Assembly (NCBI RefSeq): GCF_038050405.1
Contig: NZ_CP150900.1
Coordinates: 186,001-250,000, forward strand
Source: Paraburkholderia sp. IMGN_8
GTDB taxonomy: Bacteria; Pseudomonadota; Gammaproteobacteria; Burkholderiales; Burkholderiaceae
Direction: 5' to 3'
Length of the DNA stretch: 64,000 bases
Shown: positions 52,290 to 61,234 of the stretch, piece by piece
Numbering within the stretch: the first letter of the stretch is position 1
How the letters are laid out: the number at the start of each line of letters is the position of its first letter
The notes under the pieces: model-generated
The model's database searches: none
Seen by the model: only the letters and a program-made list of their open reading frames with translations
Told to the model about the DNA's origin: nothing
Program-made: the position numbers and the translations under genes

Positions 52290-52317
52290 GCCTGACGGAG
52301 AACGATTTCCGTCAGGC
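52290..52317 (+). terminator. Hairpin terminator after the porin
   Basis: GCCTGACGG (52290-52298) pairs with CCGTCAGGC (52309-52317), a 9-bp perfect stem followed by GGTTTGT. It lies between the porin and the convergent LacI-type gene. Confidence 0.6.
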
Positions 52318-52361
52318 GGTTTGTCTCCGCCGCCTGCACGCTGCCGGCGCCGACATCGTTA

Positions 52362-53402
52362 TCAACGAAACCGGCTCGCTATATGTTCGGGGATATTCTC
52401 TGGCGTCACGACAACGACCGATGAAGATGGCGACACGGCTGACGCTGGCAGGAGTTTATGGAAATGCATGATGTGTTGGCACGCAGAGCGCATGTCCTGA
52501 CGCAAATCGTGATGGAGAATCGCCTGTACCTTCCCCTCGCGCAGCAGGCGCACGTTGTCCCGATCCAGGTCGTGCCCGATAAAGCAGACCGGGGATTGCT
52601 GTTGCGCTTCGAGCGCTCGAAGAATGGCGACATTTCCTCCTCCCATCGAGTAGACCGCGGCGATGTTGACATGTGTCGCGAGAACCTTTTGGACCCGCGC
52701 TTCAGTTTGCGTGTCGAGACCGTGGCCGCCACTGGCGTCAACTAACGTAAGCTGCGGATATCGGATTCTCAACGCTCGCCGAAAGCTTATTTCGCGTTCC
52801 TCCTCACCCCTGAACCGTTCATCGCTCATCGTGATCAGGATGTTGCCAGGCTGCGGGCTTAACCACTGCGCCAGAAGATAGGCGGCGGTAGCGCCGGCGA
52901 CCCGGTTATCCAGCCCTGCATATGCGATGCGTCCGGACAATGGGATATCGGTGAAGATTGTGATGACAGGAATGCCGCGACGCTGCAGTTCGCCTATTGC
53001 TTCAGCAATCTCGGGAACATCGCGAGCCTTCAGGAAAATCCCATGGCTTCCTCGACGTCCAATCGAGTGAAGAGCCTCGACGACTTCAGCCGTTGTCATC
53101 GTTTCCCGCATCAGAAAACGCGACCGAAAGACGACCGGGTGCATTCCCGGCAATTCTGCTTCGAGTGCGTCCTTGATCTCATCAGCAAAGCGTGCGGGAG
53201 CTTCTACGACCACGTCGATCATGAGCTTTCTCCCTGTGGTGGCCAACTGCAGCTCCTGCTTCTCGAGCTCCTTGATTGCCTGCTCGATGCGCTTGCGCGT
53301 ATGTTCACGAACGTGTGCGCGTCCATTGAGTACACGGTCGACTGTGGCTACCCCGACCCCGGCCTGTAGAGCTATCTCCTTGATAAGAAAGCGGTGAGCC
53401 AT
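52362..53402 (-). CDS. LacI-family transcriptional regulator
   Basis: A 346-residue regulator from the ATG at 53402. The N-terminal FLIKEIALQAGVGVATVDRVLNGRAHVRE (5-33) is the LacI helix-turn-helix and hinge. The rest is a periplasmic-binding-protein fold: LMIDVVVEAPARFADEIKDA, ITIFTDIPLSGRIAYAGLDN and AVYSMGGGNVAILRALE. This type commonly senses sugars or polyols. It is divergent from the PhyH-like gene and likely controls the cluster through the shared 25-bp element at 53415. Confidence 0.9.
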   Translation of the reverse strand: MAHRFLIKEIALQAGVGVATVDRVLNGRAHVREHTRKRIEQAIKELEKQELQLATTGRKLMIDVVVEAPARFADEIKDALEAELPGMHPVVFRSRFLMRETMTTAEVVEALHSIGRRGSHGIFLKARDVPEIAEAIGELQRRGIPVITIFTDIPLSGRIAYAGLDNRVAGATAAYLLAQWLSPQPGNILITMSDERFRGEEEREISFRRALRIRYPQLTLVDASGGHGLDTQTEARVQKVLATHVNIAAVYSMGGGNVAILRALEAQQQSPVCFIGHDLDRDNVRLLREGKVQAILHHDLRQDMRSACQHIMHFHKLLPASAVSPSSSVVVVTPENIPEHIASRFR

Positions 53403-53414
53403 CGAAGATACCTC

Positions 53415-53439
53415 GGATTTGATGTGTTTTTGATGTATT
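53415..53439 (+). promoter_or_regulatory. 25-bp element shared by two promoters (copy 1)
   Basis: GGATTTGATGTGTTTTTGATG followed by TATT lies between the divergent LacI and PhyH-like genes. It matches 23 of 25 bases of 54721-54745 upstream of the LysR gene. The internal direct repeat of TTGATGT suggests a regulator-binding site. Confidence 0.55.
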
Positions 53440-53496
53440 AATGATACCTCGTTGACAATCCATGGCGCTATGCTTGATGTACAGAGGGAGAGAGAC

Positions 53497-54690
53497 ATGG
53501 GCCGCGGCCAGGATCGCATCGAAAAACGGGGGCAGGATTGGTACCGCGAGCGCGATTGCGCTTTAGATGAATTCGCAGATCTTTTGCAGAGCGATGACAG
53601 CCGCCCGACGCGCTATGCGGCGGAAATCATGCAGCGGATTCCCGTTTACGACTGTCAGCAACTCAGTGGCATTACAGGCGACGCATCCCAGAGAGCGCAG
53701 TTGCAAGCGGAATGGGCTCGCGTCTTTCACGATGGCGCAGGGGTGCTAGTGCTACGGCGGGCATTCGCCGATTTGGGACCTGTGGATGACGCTACGGCTG
53801 TCTTCGAATCCATTATCTGCAGTGAGCAGGAGCAAGGCCAGCGTGTCGCAGACCATTTCGCAAAGGCGGGTGCGAATGACCGGATCTGGAATGCCCAGGA
53901 GAAGCTCTGCCTCCGAGCGCCCGAAGTATTCACGGAATACTTTTCGAATCCGATGCTGAGGATCGTGTCGGAAGCATGGCTTGGACCGTGCTATCAGATG
54001 ACGTCACAGGTCAATGTGGTTCGCCCCGGAGGTGCTGCTCAACAGGCACATCGCGATTATCACCTCGGTTTCCAGACGGCTGAAAAGGCCGAACGCTATC
54101 CCGCGCACGTGCATCAGATGTCCGCCTTCCTCACCCTTCAGGGCGCGGTGGCGCATAGCGACATGCCGGTTGAGAGCGGTCCGACGAAGCTCCTGCCGTA
54201 TTCGCAGCGATACGCCGAGGGATATCTGGCATGGCGCCGAGCCGATTTTCGGGAATATTTCGAGGCGCATTTCGTACAACTGCCGCTCGCGAAGGGCGAT
54301 GCCGTGTTTTTTAATCCCGCGTTGTTCCATGCGGCCGGCGCAAATCGCACTGCAGACGTTCAACGCATGGCGAATCTCTTGCAGGTCTCGTCGGCTTATG
54401 GCCGGGCGATGGAAGTGCTCGACCGCAGGAGAATGTGCGAGGCGGTTTATCCGGTATTGCGCGAGCGTCGCGCGTCAGGGCGCATGAGTGGCACGGAAGC
54501 CGCCGCGGCAATCGCCTCCTGCGCTGAGGGATACCCGTTCCCTACGGACCTCGACCGCGATCCTCCGGTCGGCGGGTTGGCGCCGGAAAGCCAGCAGGAG
54601 CTCATGCACCGCGCCCTTGACGAGGACTGGGACCCCGCCAGATTCACGCTCGCCCTAAACGATCATGCTGCGCGACAGCGCTTCGCGTGA
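53497..54690 (+). CDS. Phytanoyl-CoA dioxygenase (PhyH)-like Fe(II)/2-oxoglutarate oxygenase
   Basis: A 397-residue protein; the ATG at 53497 has AGGGAGAG before it, though a TTG at 53452 is in frame. The iron-binding triad is present: AHRDYH gives His185 and Asp187, FHAAGANR gives His278, and an Arg (284 or 290) is placed to bind 2-oxoglutarate. RVFHDGAGVLVLRRAF near 76 matches the family N-terminus. Probably hydroxylates a small substrate. First gene of the catabolic cluster, divergent from the LacI gene. Confidence 0.8.
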   Translation: MGRGQDRIEKRGQDWYRERDCALDEFADLLQSDDSRPTRYAAEIMQRIPVYDCQQLSGITGDASQRAQLQAEWARVFHDGAGVLVLRRAFADLGPVDDATAVFESIICSEQEQGQRVADHFAKAGANDRIWNAQEKLCLRAPEVFTEYFSNPMLRIVSEAWLGPCYQMTSQVNVVRPGGAAQQAHRDYHLGFQTAEKAERYPAHVHQMSAFLTLQGAVAHSDMPVESGPTKLLPYSQRYAEGYLAWRRADFREYFEAHFVQLPLAKGDAVFFNPALFHAAGANRTADVQRMANLLQVSSAYGRAMEVLDRRRMCEAVYPVLRERRASGRMSGTEAAAAIASCAEGYPFPTDLDRDPPVGGLAPESQQELMHRALDEDWDPARFTLALNDHAARQRFA

Positions 54691-54720
54691 ATTCCTGCCA
54701 GACCCCGGCGAGCAAGCATC

Positions 54721-54745
54721 GGAATTGATGTTTTTTTGATGTATT
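54721..54745 (+). promoter_or_regulatory. 25-bp element shared by two promoters (copy 2)
   Basis: GGAATTGATGTTTTTTTGATG followed by TATT, 23 of 25 identical to 53415-53439, starting 143 bp before the LysR gene ATG. Same orientation as copy 1. Confidence 0.55.
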
Positions 54746-54887
54746 TTCGCCCTTCAGCGATAGAAATACTGCCGTAGTATTGCCCGCTCGTAGCGAACAG
54801 GCGATCCGCGCGAGGTTCTCGAAGTTCGCGCGCCCAGACGCTCTGTCGCGCGGCGGTACTTTAGGAAAAGTGGAGTAGTGCAAGAAG

Positions 54888-55802
54888 ATGGACCAGTTCA
54901 AGGAACTACAGCTCTTCGTCGAGGTTGCCGAGACCGGCAGTATCAGCCGGGCTGCGGAAGCTGTGGATCTTTCCATCTCGGCGGCAAGCCGCTATCTGAT
55001 CTCGCTGGAGACCCGGCTTGCCGTCCAGCTCGTGCGCAGGACGACGCGCAATCTCTGTCTCACACAGGCCGGGGCAGAGTTCCATCGGCGCTGCAAGTCC
55101 ATCCTGGCAGACCTCGGCGAAGCTGAGTCGGTCATCAAGGATGCGACGGTTCGACCGAGTGGCGTACTTCGCGTCACTGCATCGCTCTCGTTCTGCATGC
55201 TGCACATTGCACCTATGCTTCCGGAGTTTACAGCGCGCTATCCGGATATCACGGTAGATGTTGTGGCCGCCAACCGTTACCACGACATCATCGAAAATGG
55301 CATCGACGTCGCAATCCGTACCAAGGTTCTTGAGGCAGACAGCAACATAACGGTCAGGCGGCTCGCTGCAACCCGCCGAATACTGTCTGCATCTCCTTCG
55401 TATCTCGAAGCAAATGGTTTGCCACGCTTCCCGGCAGAATTGGTGAAGCACAAGGTATTGAATTACGGACTCGCCGACAATCCGCGTGAGCTCGCATTCT
55501 GTCGCACAGGCGAATCCGTTCTCGTCAAGGTTAAGCCTCTGCTTGAATCCAACGACGGCCAGATACTTCGAGTCGCCGCGCTCGACGGTATGGGCATTCT
55601 CGTGCAGCCCAAGTACATCGTGTACGACGATCTCAAGGCCGGCCGCCTGGTTCCAGTGCTGGATGACTGGGACTTGCCACGACTGACGATCAACGTTGCT
55701 TTCCAGACGCGGGCACATATGCCCGTGAAGGTCCGGTTGTTTATCGATGCACTCGTCGAGCGGTTTCGGCAGAACGAATACGAGCGCCACTGGACCGCGT
55801 GA
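54888..55802 (+). CDS. LysR-family transcriptional regulator
   Basis: A 304-residue regulator. The N-terminal LQLFVEVAETGSISRAAEAV, DLSISAASRYLISLETRLAV and QLVRRTTRNLCLTQAG give the LysR winged helix-turn-helix. The effector domain holds the usual beta-alpha sequence with VRRLAATRRILSASPSYLEA. It belongs to the CrgA/LysR subgroup by the SISRAAE and RTTR motifs. It lies just before the dioxygenase gene and may activate it, since an AT-rich promoter and dyad elements lie between. Confidence 0.9.
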   Translation: MDQFKELQLFVEVAETGSISRAAEAVDLSISAASRYLISLETRLAVQLVRRTTRNLCLTQAGAEFHRRCKSILADLGEAESVIKDATVRPSGVLRVTASLSFCMLHIAPMLPEFTARYPDITVDVVAANRYHDIIENGIDVAIRTKVLEADSNITVRRLAATRRILSASPSYLEANGLPRFPAELVKHKVLNYGLADNPRELAFCRTGESVLVKVKPLLESNDGQILRVAALDGMGILVQPKYIVYDDLKAGRLVPVLDDWDLPRLTINVAFQTRAHMPVKVRLFIDALVERFRQNEYERHWTA

Positions 55803-55845
55803 CGGTCGTGCGCGTAGAGCAATCCTGCCCGCGCTTTCCCACTTT

Positions 55846-55952
55846 CCCAATCTGCGCGAAAGAGATTCCCTTTTCAGCTCTGTTTTGCCGGCTTCGGGGA
55901 ATATAGACTCGTCTCAAAGCTGTACGAGAACATTGAAGGAGACGCCTGATGC
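55846..55952 (+). repeat. Dioxygenase promoter region (paralogous to 50556-50662)
   Basis: The 107 bp up to the dioxygenase start have an older copy near 50.6 kb. The conserved GCGAAAGAGATTCCC and GAATATA.ACTCG blocks are candidate regulator and promoter elements. Confidence 0.65.
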
Positions 55953-56872
55953 AACATGCAGCACCCTCTGTTTCGCCATCCTCGTCACCATATTTCGATG
56001 AAGCGCGCTCGGCCGACGTCGTCAACGCTCGCATGGGGCAGAATGCCGACGAGCGGCTGCGGCAGGTCATGACGATTCTAGTCAAGCATCTGCATGCGGC
56101 GGTAAAGGAGATCGAGCCGACGCACGAAGAGTGGTTTGCCGCCATCCGCTTCCTGACTGAAACCGGTCAGATGTGCACTGACTGGCGACAGGAGTACATC
56201 TTGCTGTCGGACATCCTCGGTGTCTCGATGCTCGTCGACGCCATCAACCATCGCCGGCCGAGCGGGGCGACACCCAATACGATTCTCGGCCCGTTCTACG
56301 TTGCGAATTCGCCCGAGTATGAGAACGGCGCGAACATCTGCCTGGACGGAAAGGGTGAACCTCTGGTCGTTGCAGGACATGTGACGGACATCGAGGGCAC
56401 ACCTATCCCGAACGCGAAGCTGGAGGTCTGGCAGACCAATGACGATGGCTTCTACGACGTCCAGCAAAAGGGGGTTCAGCCGGAATCGAATCTGCGAGGC
56501 GCATTTACCTCGGATGCAGAGGGTCGGTACTGGTTCAAGTCCGTCAAGCCGCGCCACTATCCGATTCCGTCGGACGGGCCGGTCGGAAAACTCCTCGGTG
56601 CAATGGGACGCCACCCGAACCGTGCGGCACATCTGCATTTCATCGTGACCGCGCAGGGCTACGACCCCGTTATTACTCACATCTTCACGCCTGATTGCCC
56701 GTATCTCCCCGAGGACGCGGTGTTCGGCGTCAAGCGTGAGCTGATTGCCGAATTCAACAAGATTGACGACCCGGAAGCTGCTAAGCGCGTCGGGTTCTCA
56801 TCACCGTTTTGGTCAGTGTCGTGGGACTTCACTCTCGCGACGTCCACTAAGCCCACGCGGCAAATCCCGTAA
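55949..56872 (+). CDS. Intradiol ring-cleavage dioxygenase, hydroxyquinol/catechol 1,2-dioxygenase-like
   Basis: A 307-residue enzyme with the N-terminal dimer-forming helical domain (WFAAIRFLTETGQMCTDWRQ, EYILLSDILGVSMLVDAIN) and the catalytic barrel. Fe(III) ligands are Tyr169 (DGFYDV), Tyr204 (RHYPIP), His228 and His230 (AAHLHF). The LGVSMLVDAIN segment is typical of hydroxyquinol 1,2-dioxygenases, which open 1,2,4-trihydroxybenzene to maleylacetate; catechol cleavage is also possible. GGAGACG precedes the ATG. Downstream genes have no maleylacetate reductase. Confidence 0.88.
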   Translation: MQHAAPSVSPSSSPYFDEARSADVVNARMGQNADERLRQVMTILVKHLHAAVKEIEPTHEEWFAAIRFLTETGQMCTDWRQEYILLSDILGVSMLVDAINHRRPSGATPNTILGPFYVANSPEYENGANICLDGKGEPLVVAGHVTDIEGTPIPNAKLEVWQTNDDGFYDVQQKGVQPESNLRGAFTSDAEGRYWFKSVKPRHYPIPSDGPVGKLLGAMGRHPNRAAHLHFIVTAQGYDPVITHIFTPDCPYLPEDAVFGVKRELIAEFNKIDDPEAAKRVGFSSPFWSVSWDFTLATSTKPTRQIP

Positions 56873-56947
56873 TCGTTTGGCACGCGGGAGCGTGTGCTGT
56901 CGACGAACTGATGAAATTGATTAAGCTGACAAACAGGACTACTGTAT

Positions 56948-57829
56948 ATGAGCGCGAAAAACATTGAACTGCTGGCTGCGTATTGGACCCTTGCCGGCGA
57001 CGTCTATCCGTGTGGGCCAGTCGAAATCAGTCCGTTCCCGCTGCGAGACCGTTGCGAAGCGGCATCGCGTGCTGGCTGGAGCGGCGTCGGCCTCATCCTC
57101 GATGACCTCGAGTACAGCATCGAAAAATACGGGCTCTCCGGCGTCAAGAATATTCTGGACGACACGGGCATGAAGTACTTCGAGCTCGAAATTCTCATGG
57201 ACTGGTATCTCGATGGCGAGGTGCGGGCCAAATCGGACAGCTTCCGTCGCCGTGTCATCGAACTGGGCGGCGAACTTGGTATGCGCAATCTGAAAATCGG
57301 CGCGAACCCCTTCGACGAAAGCCCAGCCGACTTTGCGCGCATGAACGACGAATTCGCGAAACTTTGCGACGACGTGGCGACGGTTGGCGCGACGGTCGCA
57401 ATCGAATTTATGCCTTTTTCTCCCATCCGGAACATCGGGGAAGCGCTGAAGATTGCTGAAGGCGCCGGCCGACCCAACGGTGGCCTGATGGTTGACCACT
57501 GGCACGTAGCACGCGGTGGCAGCCCCTATAGCGAGGTCGCCCGAATCCCAGCGCGCTTCATCAAGGGGGTAGAGCTGGATGACGTAGGCGCGCAGGTCAG
57601 AGGAACGCTGTTTGAGGATTCGAGCTTTAACCGGCAGCTTTGTGGCGAAGGTGCAGGCGACTGTCCCGCCTTTATTGATGCCCTGCAACGAGCGGGCTGC
57701 ACGCTTCCTTACTACGGCGTGGAACTCATCTCCGAGTCGCACCGGAAGTTGCCCCTCGACCAGATGGCGAAGCGCGCCTACGACACCACCATCGCACAGT
57801 TCCCGGCAAAGAGCGCGGCTTCGGCCTGA
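56948..57829 (+). CDS. Xylose-isomerase-like TIM-barrel sugar phosphate isomerase/epimerase
   Basis: A 293-residue AP-endonuclease-2/xylose-isomerase-fold protein. Putative metal ligands are Glu153 (AIEFMPFSP), Asp183/His184 (MVDHWHVARGG) and a late Glu in YYGVELISESH. Relatives include IolE, 3-dehydroshikimate dehydratase and ketose epimerases. The gene lies between a ring-cleaving dioxygenase and an inositol-dehydrogenase-like gene, so a dehydratase role on a keto-cyclitol or dehydroshikimate-like compound is attractive but unproven. Confidence 0.85.
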   Translation: MSAKNIELLAAYWTLAGDVYPCGPVEISPFPLRDRCEAASRAGWSGVGLILDDLEYSIEKYGLSGVKNILDDTGMKYFELEILMDWYLDGEVRAKSDSFRRRVIELGGELGMRNLKIGANPFDESPADFARMNDEFAKLCDDVATVGATVAIEFMPFSPIRNIGEALKIAEGAGRPNGGLMVDHWHVARGGSPYSEVARIPARFIKGVELDDVGAQVRGTLFEDSSFNRQLCGEGAGDCPAFIDALQRAGCTLPYYGVELISESHRKLPLDQMAKRAYDTTIAQFPAKSAASA

Positions 57830-57870
57830 GGCTTTCGACCTTAAACCACAAAGTACTTCTGGAGACTCAC

Positions 57871-58863
57871 ATGATTCGTATCGCTGTACTCGGCGCTGGC
57901 CGGATTGGCCGTATTCACGCTGGCAACGTCGCCGCAAGCCCGAACGCGAAGCTGGTTGTCGTCGCTGATCCGTTTGAGAAGGCTGCCACCTCGCTCGCTG
58001 AACGACTCGGCTGCGAAGCGTCGACGGATTGCTCGGCTGTCCTCGAGCGTAGCGACATCGATGCCGTGGTCATCGGCACGCCGACAGACACTCACATCAC
58101 ATTCATGTTGCAGGCCGTGGCGCGGGGTAAGGCCGTGTTGTGCGAAAAGCCGATCGACCTGGACATGGAGAAATCAATCGCGGCGGCCAAGGAAGTTGAG
58201 CGCCTCAACGGCCGTGTCATGCTCGCGTTCAACCGCCGCTTCGATCCGACGTCCCAGGCGTTTCGCAAGGCGATCGACGCAGGCGATGTCGGCGAAGTGC
58301 GCCAGGTGGTCATCTCCAGTCGCGATCCGGGCATGCCGCCTCGCGACTACGTCGAGCACTCCGGCGGGATCTTTCGCGACATGGTGATTCACGATCTGGA
58401 TATGGCCCGCTGGCTGCTGGGAGAAGAGCCAGTCGAAGTCATGGCAATCGCGAGCCGGCTTGTCGACCCGTCGCTGGAAGAACTCACCGATTTTGACACG
58501 GTCATGGTGCAGCTTCGCACTGCGTCGGGAAAGCAATGCCACATCAACTGCTGCCGCGAGGCTGTGTACGGCTACGACCAGCGCATGGAAGTGTCCGGCT
58601 CCAAGGGCATGCTCCTGCAGGAGAACCTTCGGCCTTCGACGATCCGTCGCTGGACGAAGGAGGCAACCGATGTCCGCGAACCTCTCCTCAACTTCTTCCT
58701 CGAGCGGTATGAAGCGGCGTACAAGGCTGAGCTCGAAGCGTTTGTCGAGGCACTGCGTACGAACACACCTCTGCCGACATCGGTGCAGGACGGCCTCAAG
58801 GCATTGCGCCTGGCTGACTGCGCATTCGAGTCCGCGGTGTCGGGGAAATCGGTCAAGGTGTAA
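57871..58863 (+). CDS. Gfo/Idh/MocA oxidoreductase, inositol 2-dehydrogenase-like
   Basis: A 330-residue NAD-dependent enzyme: IRIAVLGAGRIGRIHAGNV nucleotide fold, Glu92-Lys93-Pro94, and FRDMVIHDLDMARW giving Asp170 and His174. In myo-inositol dehydrogenase these positions (EKP Lys, Asp and His) make the catalytic triad. It would oxidise a cyclitol or sugar alcohol to the ketone. CTTCTGGAG precedes the ATG. Inositol is a plausible but not proven substrate. Confidence 0.88.
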   Translation: MIRIAVLGAGRIGRIHAGNVAASPNAKLVVVADPFEKAATSLAERLGCEASTDCSAVLERSDIDAVVIGTPTDTHITFMLQAVARGKAVLCEKPIDLDMEKSIAAAKEVERLNGRVMLAFNRRFDPTSQAFRKAIDAGDVGEVRQVVISSRDPGMPPRDYVEHSGGIFRDMVIHDLDMARWLLGEEPVEVMAIASRLVDPSLEELTDFDTVMVQLRTASGKQCHINCCREAVYGYDQRMEVSGSKGMLLQENLRPSTIRRWTKEATDVREPLLNFFLERYEAAYKAELEAFVEALRTNTPLPTSVQDGLKALRLADCAFESAVSGKSVKV

Positions 58864-58887
58864 CGGGTAATCAGGAGGAGACAAGAC

Positions 58888-59976
58888 ATGACGCGAAAGA
58901 TTGGTGCCAACGAAACGGTTGGCGTTGCGTGCCTCGGCATTACTCACCCGCACACATCCGGTCGGGTCAAGGCAATCCAGCGTCGGTCCGACGCAAAGAT
59001 GCTCGGTGCGTGGGACACCAGTCCGCTGCTTGAGCCGTTCGTGGATGCGCTCGGCCTCGAAGCCCGCACAAAGGACGACATTCTCGCCGACGACAACGTG
59101 CACGTCGTACTCGTGCACTCGAAGAGCGAGAAGATGGCCGACCTGACCATCGAAGCACTTGAGGCCGGCAAGTCCGTGCTGTGCGAAAAACCTGCGGGCC
59201 GCAGTTCCGCGGACGCCAAACGCATCGTCGAAGCGGTCGAGCGTACGGGCGGCCTCGTGCAGGTCGGCTACTGCTGGCGTTTCGCTCCGTCGGTTGACGC
59301 CATGCAGGCGGCGCTGAAGAGCGGCCGCCTCGGGAAGGTGGTCCAGGTGCGTGCTCACGGCGGCTGCTCACATGATGAGGCGGGAACGGCTCATATGACC
59401 CAGCCGGGCGACATCGGCGGTGCCGTGTTTGTGATTGGCTGTCACCTCGTCGACCGCATTCTCCTGCATTTTGGCCTGCCGCGATCTGTCAATGCCCGTA
59501 TCACGAAGTTCCCGAACTTCCACGGCGACGAGTCTCGCGAGGATGCCGCGGGCGCCGTGCTGAACTACGAAGACAAGATCGTAGTCATCGACTTCATGTC
59601 GTGGGACGTGCTGCCCTGGACGGAAAGCTGGGATATCACGGCGTACGGCACCGAAGGCATCATGTCTTCCCGTTCGCTGCCGTCGAGCTACAAGATCTAC
59701 GACGCGGGCAAGGGTGCCTATCCGGAAGGATGGACCGAATGGCAGGAAACGAGCTTCCCCGAAATCTGGGCCACGAAGAAGACCGAATATTCGCCCGACA
59801 TTGCCGAAATCGGGAACCCGGTCTACTTCGACCGCGAATCGAATGCATTCTTCGACGCGCTTCGCAACGGCACGCCGTCGGTCGTTCCCGCCACACAGGC
59901 GTGCAACATCAGCCGCGTCATCGAGGCGATGTTCGCTTCGTCGAAGCAGGCCGGTGCAGAGATCTTTATCGAGTAG
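58888..59976 (+). CDS. Gfo/Idh/MocA family oxidoreductase (second)
   Basis: A 362-residue protein starting 24 bp after the first oxidoreductase gene, behind AGGAGGAG. It keeps the EKP motif (100-102) and a catalytic-type His186 in GDIGGAVFVIGCHLVDRILL, but the nucleotide loop is GVACLGITHPHTSG rather than GxGxxG. About 30% of the sequence differs strongly from the first copy, so a distinct step in the same pathway is likely. Substrate unknown. Confidence 0.85.
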   Translation: MTRKIGANETVGVACLGITHPHTSGRVKAIQRRSDAKMLGAWDTSPLLEPFVDALGLEARTKDDILADDNVHVVLVHSKSEKMADLTIEALEAGKSVLCEKPAGRSSADAKRIVEAVERTGGLVQVGYCWRFAPSVDAMQAALKSGRLGKVVQVRAHGGCSHDEAGTAHMTQPGDIGGAVFVIGCHLVDRILLHFGLPRSVNARITKFPNFHGDESREDAAGAVLNYEDKIVVIDFMSWDVLPWTESWDITAYGTEGIMSSRSLPSSYKIYDAGKGAYPEGWTEWQETSFPEIWATKKTEYSPDIAEIGNPVYFDRESNAFFDALRNGTPSVVPATQACNISRVIEAMFASSKQAGAEIFIE

Positions 59977-59986
59977 GAAGGTGAGC

Positions 59987-60011
59987 GGCCGGCCTCGTTT
60001 CGGGGCCAGCC
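59987..60011 (+). terminator. Imperfect hairpin between oxidoreductase and binding-protein genes
   Basis: GGCCGGCCTCG (59987-59997) pairs imperfectly with CGGGGCCAGCC (60001-60011). It follows the second oxidoreductase stop by 11 bp. No T-tract; perhaps an attenuator. Confidence 0.3.
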
Positions 60012-60072
60012 ATTAAGAACTGACTAAGGAAAGTCAGAAGTAAATTATGTAATCCTTATTAGGAGACAAACG

Positions 60073-61143
60073 ATGAACATCGTCAAGAACGTCGCGGTGG
60101 CCGTGGCTGCCTCGATTGCACTGTCTGCGGTTTCCGTATCCGCTTACGCGCAGGACAAGGGAGTCATTGGGATTTCCCTGCCCGACAAGACAGAATCGCG
60201 CTGGATCACCGATGGCAAAAGCATGGTCGACGCGCTGAAGGCGAAGGGCTATTCCGCCGATCTCCAGTACGCCAACTATGACGTGCCGACTCAGGTCAAC
60301 CAGGTTGAGAACATGCTTGCCAAGGGGGTCAAGGCGCTCGTGATTGCGCCGATCGACGGGAAGACCTTTTCCGACGCTCTGGCACTGGCGCAAAAAAATC
60401 ATATCAAGGTCATCTCGTACGATCGCCTGATCAGCCAGACGAAGGACGTCGACTACTACGCCACGTTCGACAACTACGGCGTGGGTGTCCTGCAGGGCCA
60501 GAGCATCGTTGCCGCCTGGCAGAAGAAGGGCAGCAAGACGCCTTTCAACATTGAGGTCTTCGGCGGCTCTTCGGACGATAACAACGCGCATATGGTCTAC
60601 GCCGGCGGGATGTCGGTACTCAAGCCGTATATCGATAGCGGGAAGTTCGTCGTTCGCAGCAAGCAGGTGCCGTTCGATAAAGTCGCCACCCGCAACTGGG
60701 ATGGCGCCACGGCCCAGTCCCGCATGGACAATCTGCTGAGCGCCTTCTACGGCAACAACCGGCTCGATGCCGTGTGGACGCCGAACGACGCCATCGCGAT
60801 CGGTGTGATTTCTTCGCTCAAGGGTGTCGGCTACGGTTCGGCGCAACAGCCGATGCCGATTGTCACGGGACAGGATGCGGATCTGCAGAACGTCAAGGGA
60901 ATCATTCGCGGCGACCAGACGACGACCGTGTTCAAGGATACGCGCAAGCTGGCTAGCATCACGGCCGATATCGTGGACGATGCGCTGACCGGAAAGGCCG
61001 TGCCTGTGAACGACACGAAGAGTTACAACAACGGCGCGAAGATCGTCCCGACCTATCTCGTGAAGCCCATCCTCGTCGACAAGGACAACTGGCAGCCGGA
61101 ACTCGTCACTAGCGGGTATTACACGCAGGCGCAGTTGAAGTAA
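60073..61143 (+). CDS. chvE: ChvE-type sugar-binding protein of an ABC transporter
   Basis: A 356-residue periplasmic protein with signal peptide ([20 protein letters not shown], cleavage before QDKG). The mature part follows ChvE closely: [67 protein letters not shown] and [20 protein letters not shown]. Members bind monosaccharides such as galactose, arabinose, xylose or glucose. It leads the chvE-gguA-gguB set, downstream of the oxidoreductases. Confidence 0.9.
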   Translation: MNIVKNVAVAVAASIALSAVSVSAYAQDKGVIGISLPDKTESRWITDGKSMVDALKAKGYSADLQYANYDVPTQVNQVENMLAKGVKALVIAPIDGKTFSDALALAQKNHIKVISYDRLISQTKDVDYYATFDNYGVGVLQGQSIVAAWQKKGSKTPFNIEVFGGSSDDNNAHMVYAGGMSVLKPYIDSGKFVVRSKQVPFDKVATRNWDGATAQSRMDNLLSAFYGNNRLDAVWTPNDAIAIGVISSLKGVGYGSAQQPMPIVTGQDADLQNVKGIIRGDQTTTVFKDTRKLASITADIVDDALTGKAVPVNDTKSYNNGAKIVPTYLVKPILVDKDNWQPELVTSGYYTQAQLK

Positions 61144-61163
61144 CGAAGTTCCAGCCTTCGTGG

Positions 61164-61190
61164 GCGCCGGCGTGCACTTGCCGCCGGCGC
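61164..61190 (+). promoter_or_regulatory. Intercistronic hairpin after the binding-protein gene
   Basis: GCGCCGGC (61164-61171) pairs perfectly with GCCGGCGC (61183-61190) over an 11-nt loop, between the binding-protein and ATPase genes. Such hairpins commonly protect the 3' end of an abundant binding-protein transcript (known for maltose genes). No T-run. Confidence 0.45.
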
Positions 61191-61234
61191 TACACAGACA
61201 CGTATTGCACGTGACCGATCCGAGGAATACGACG

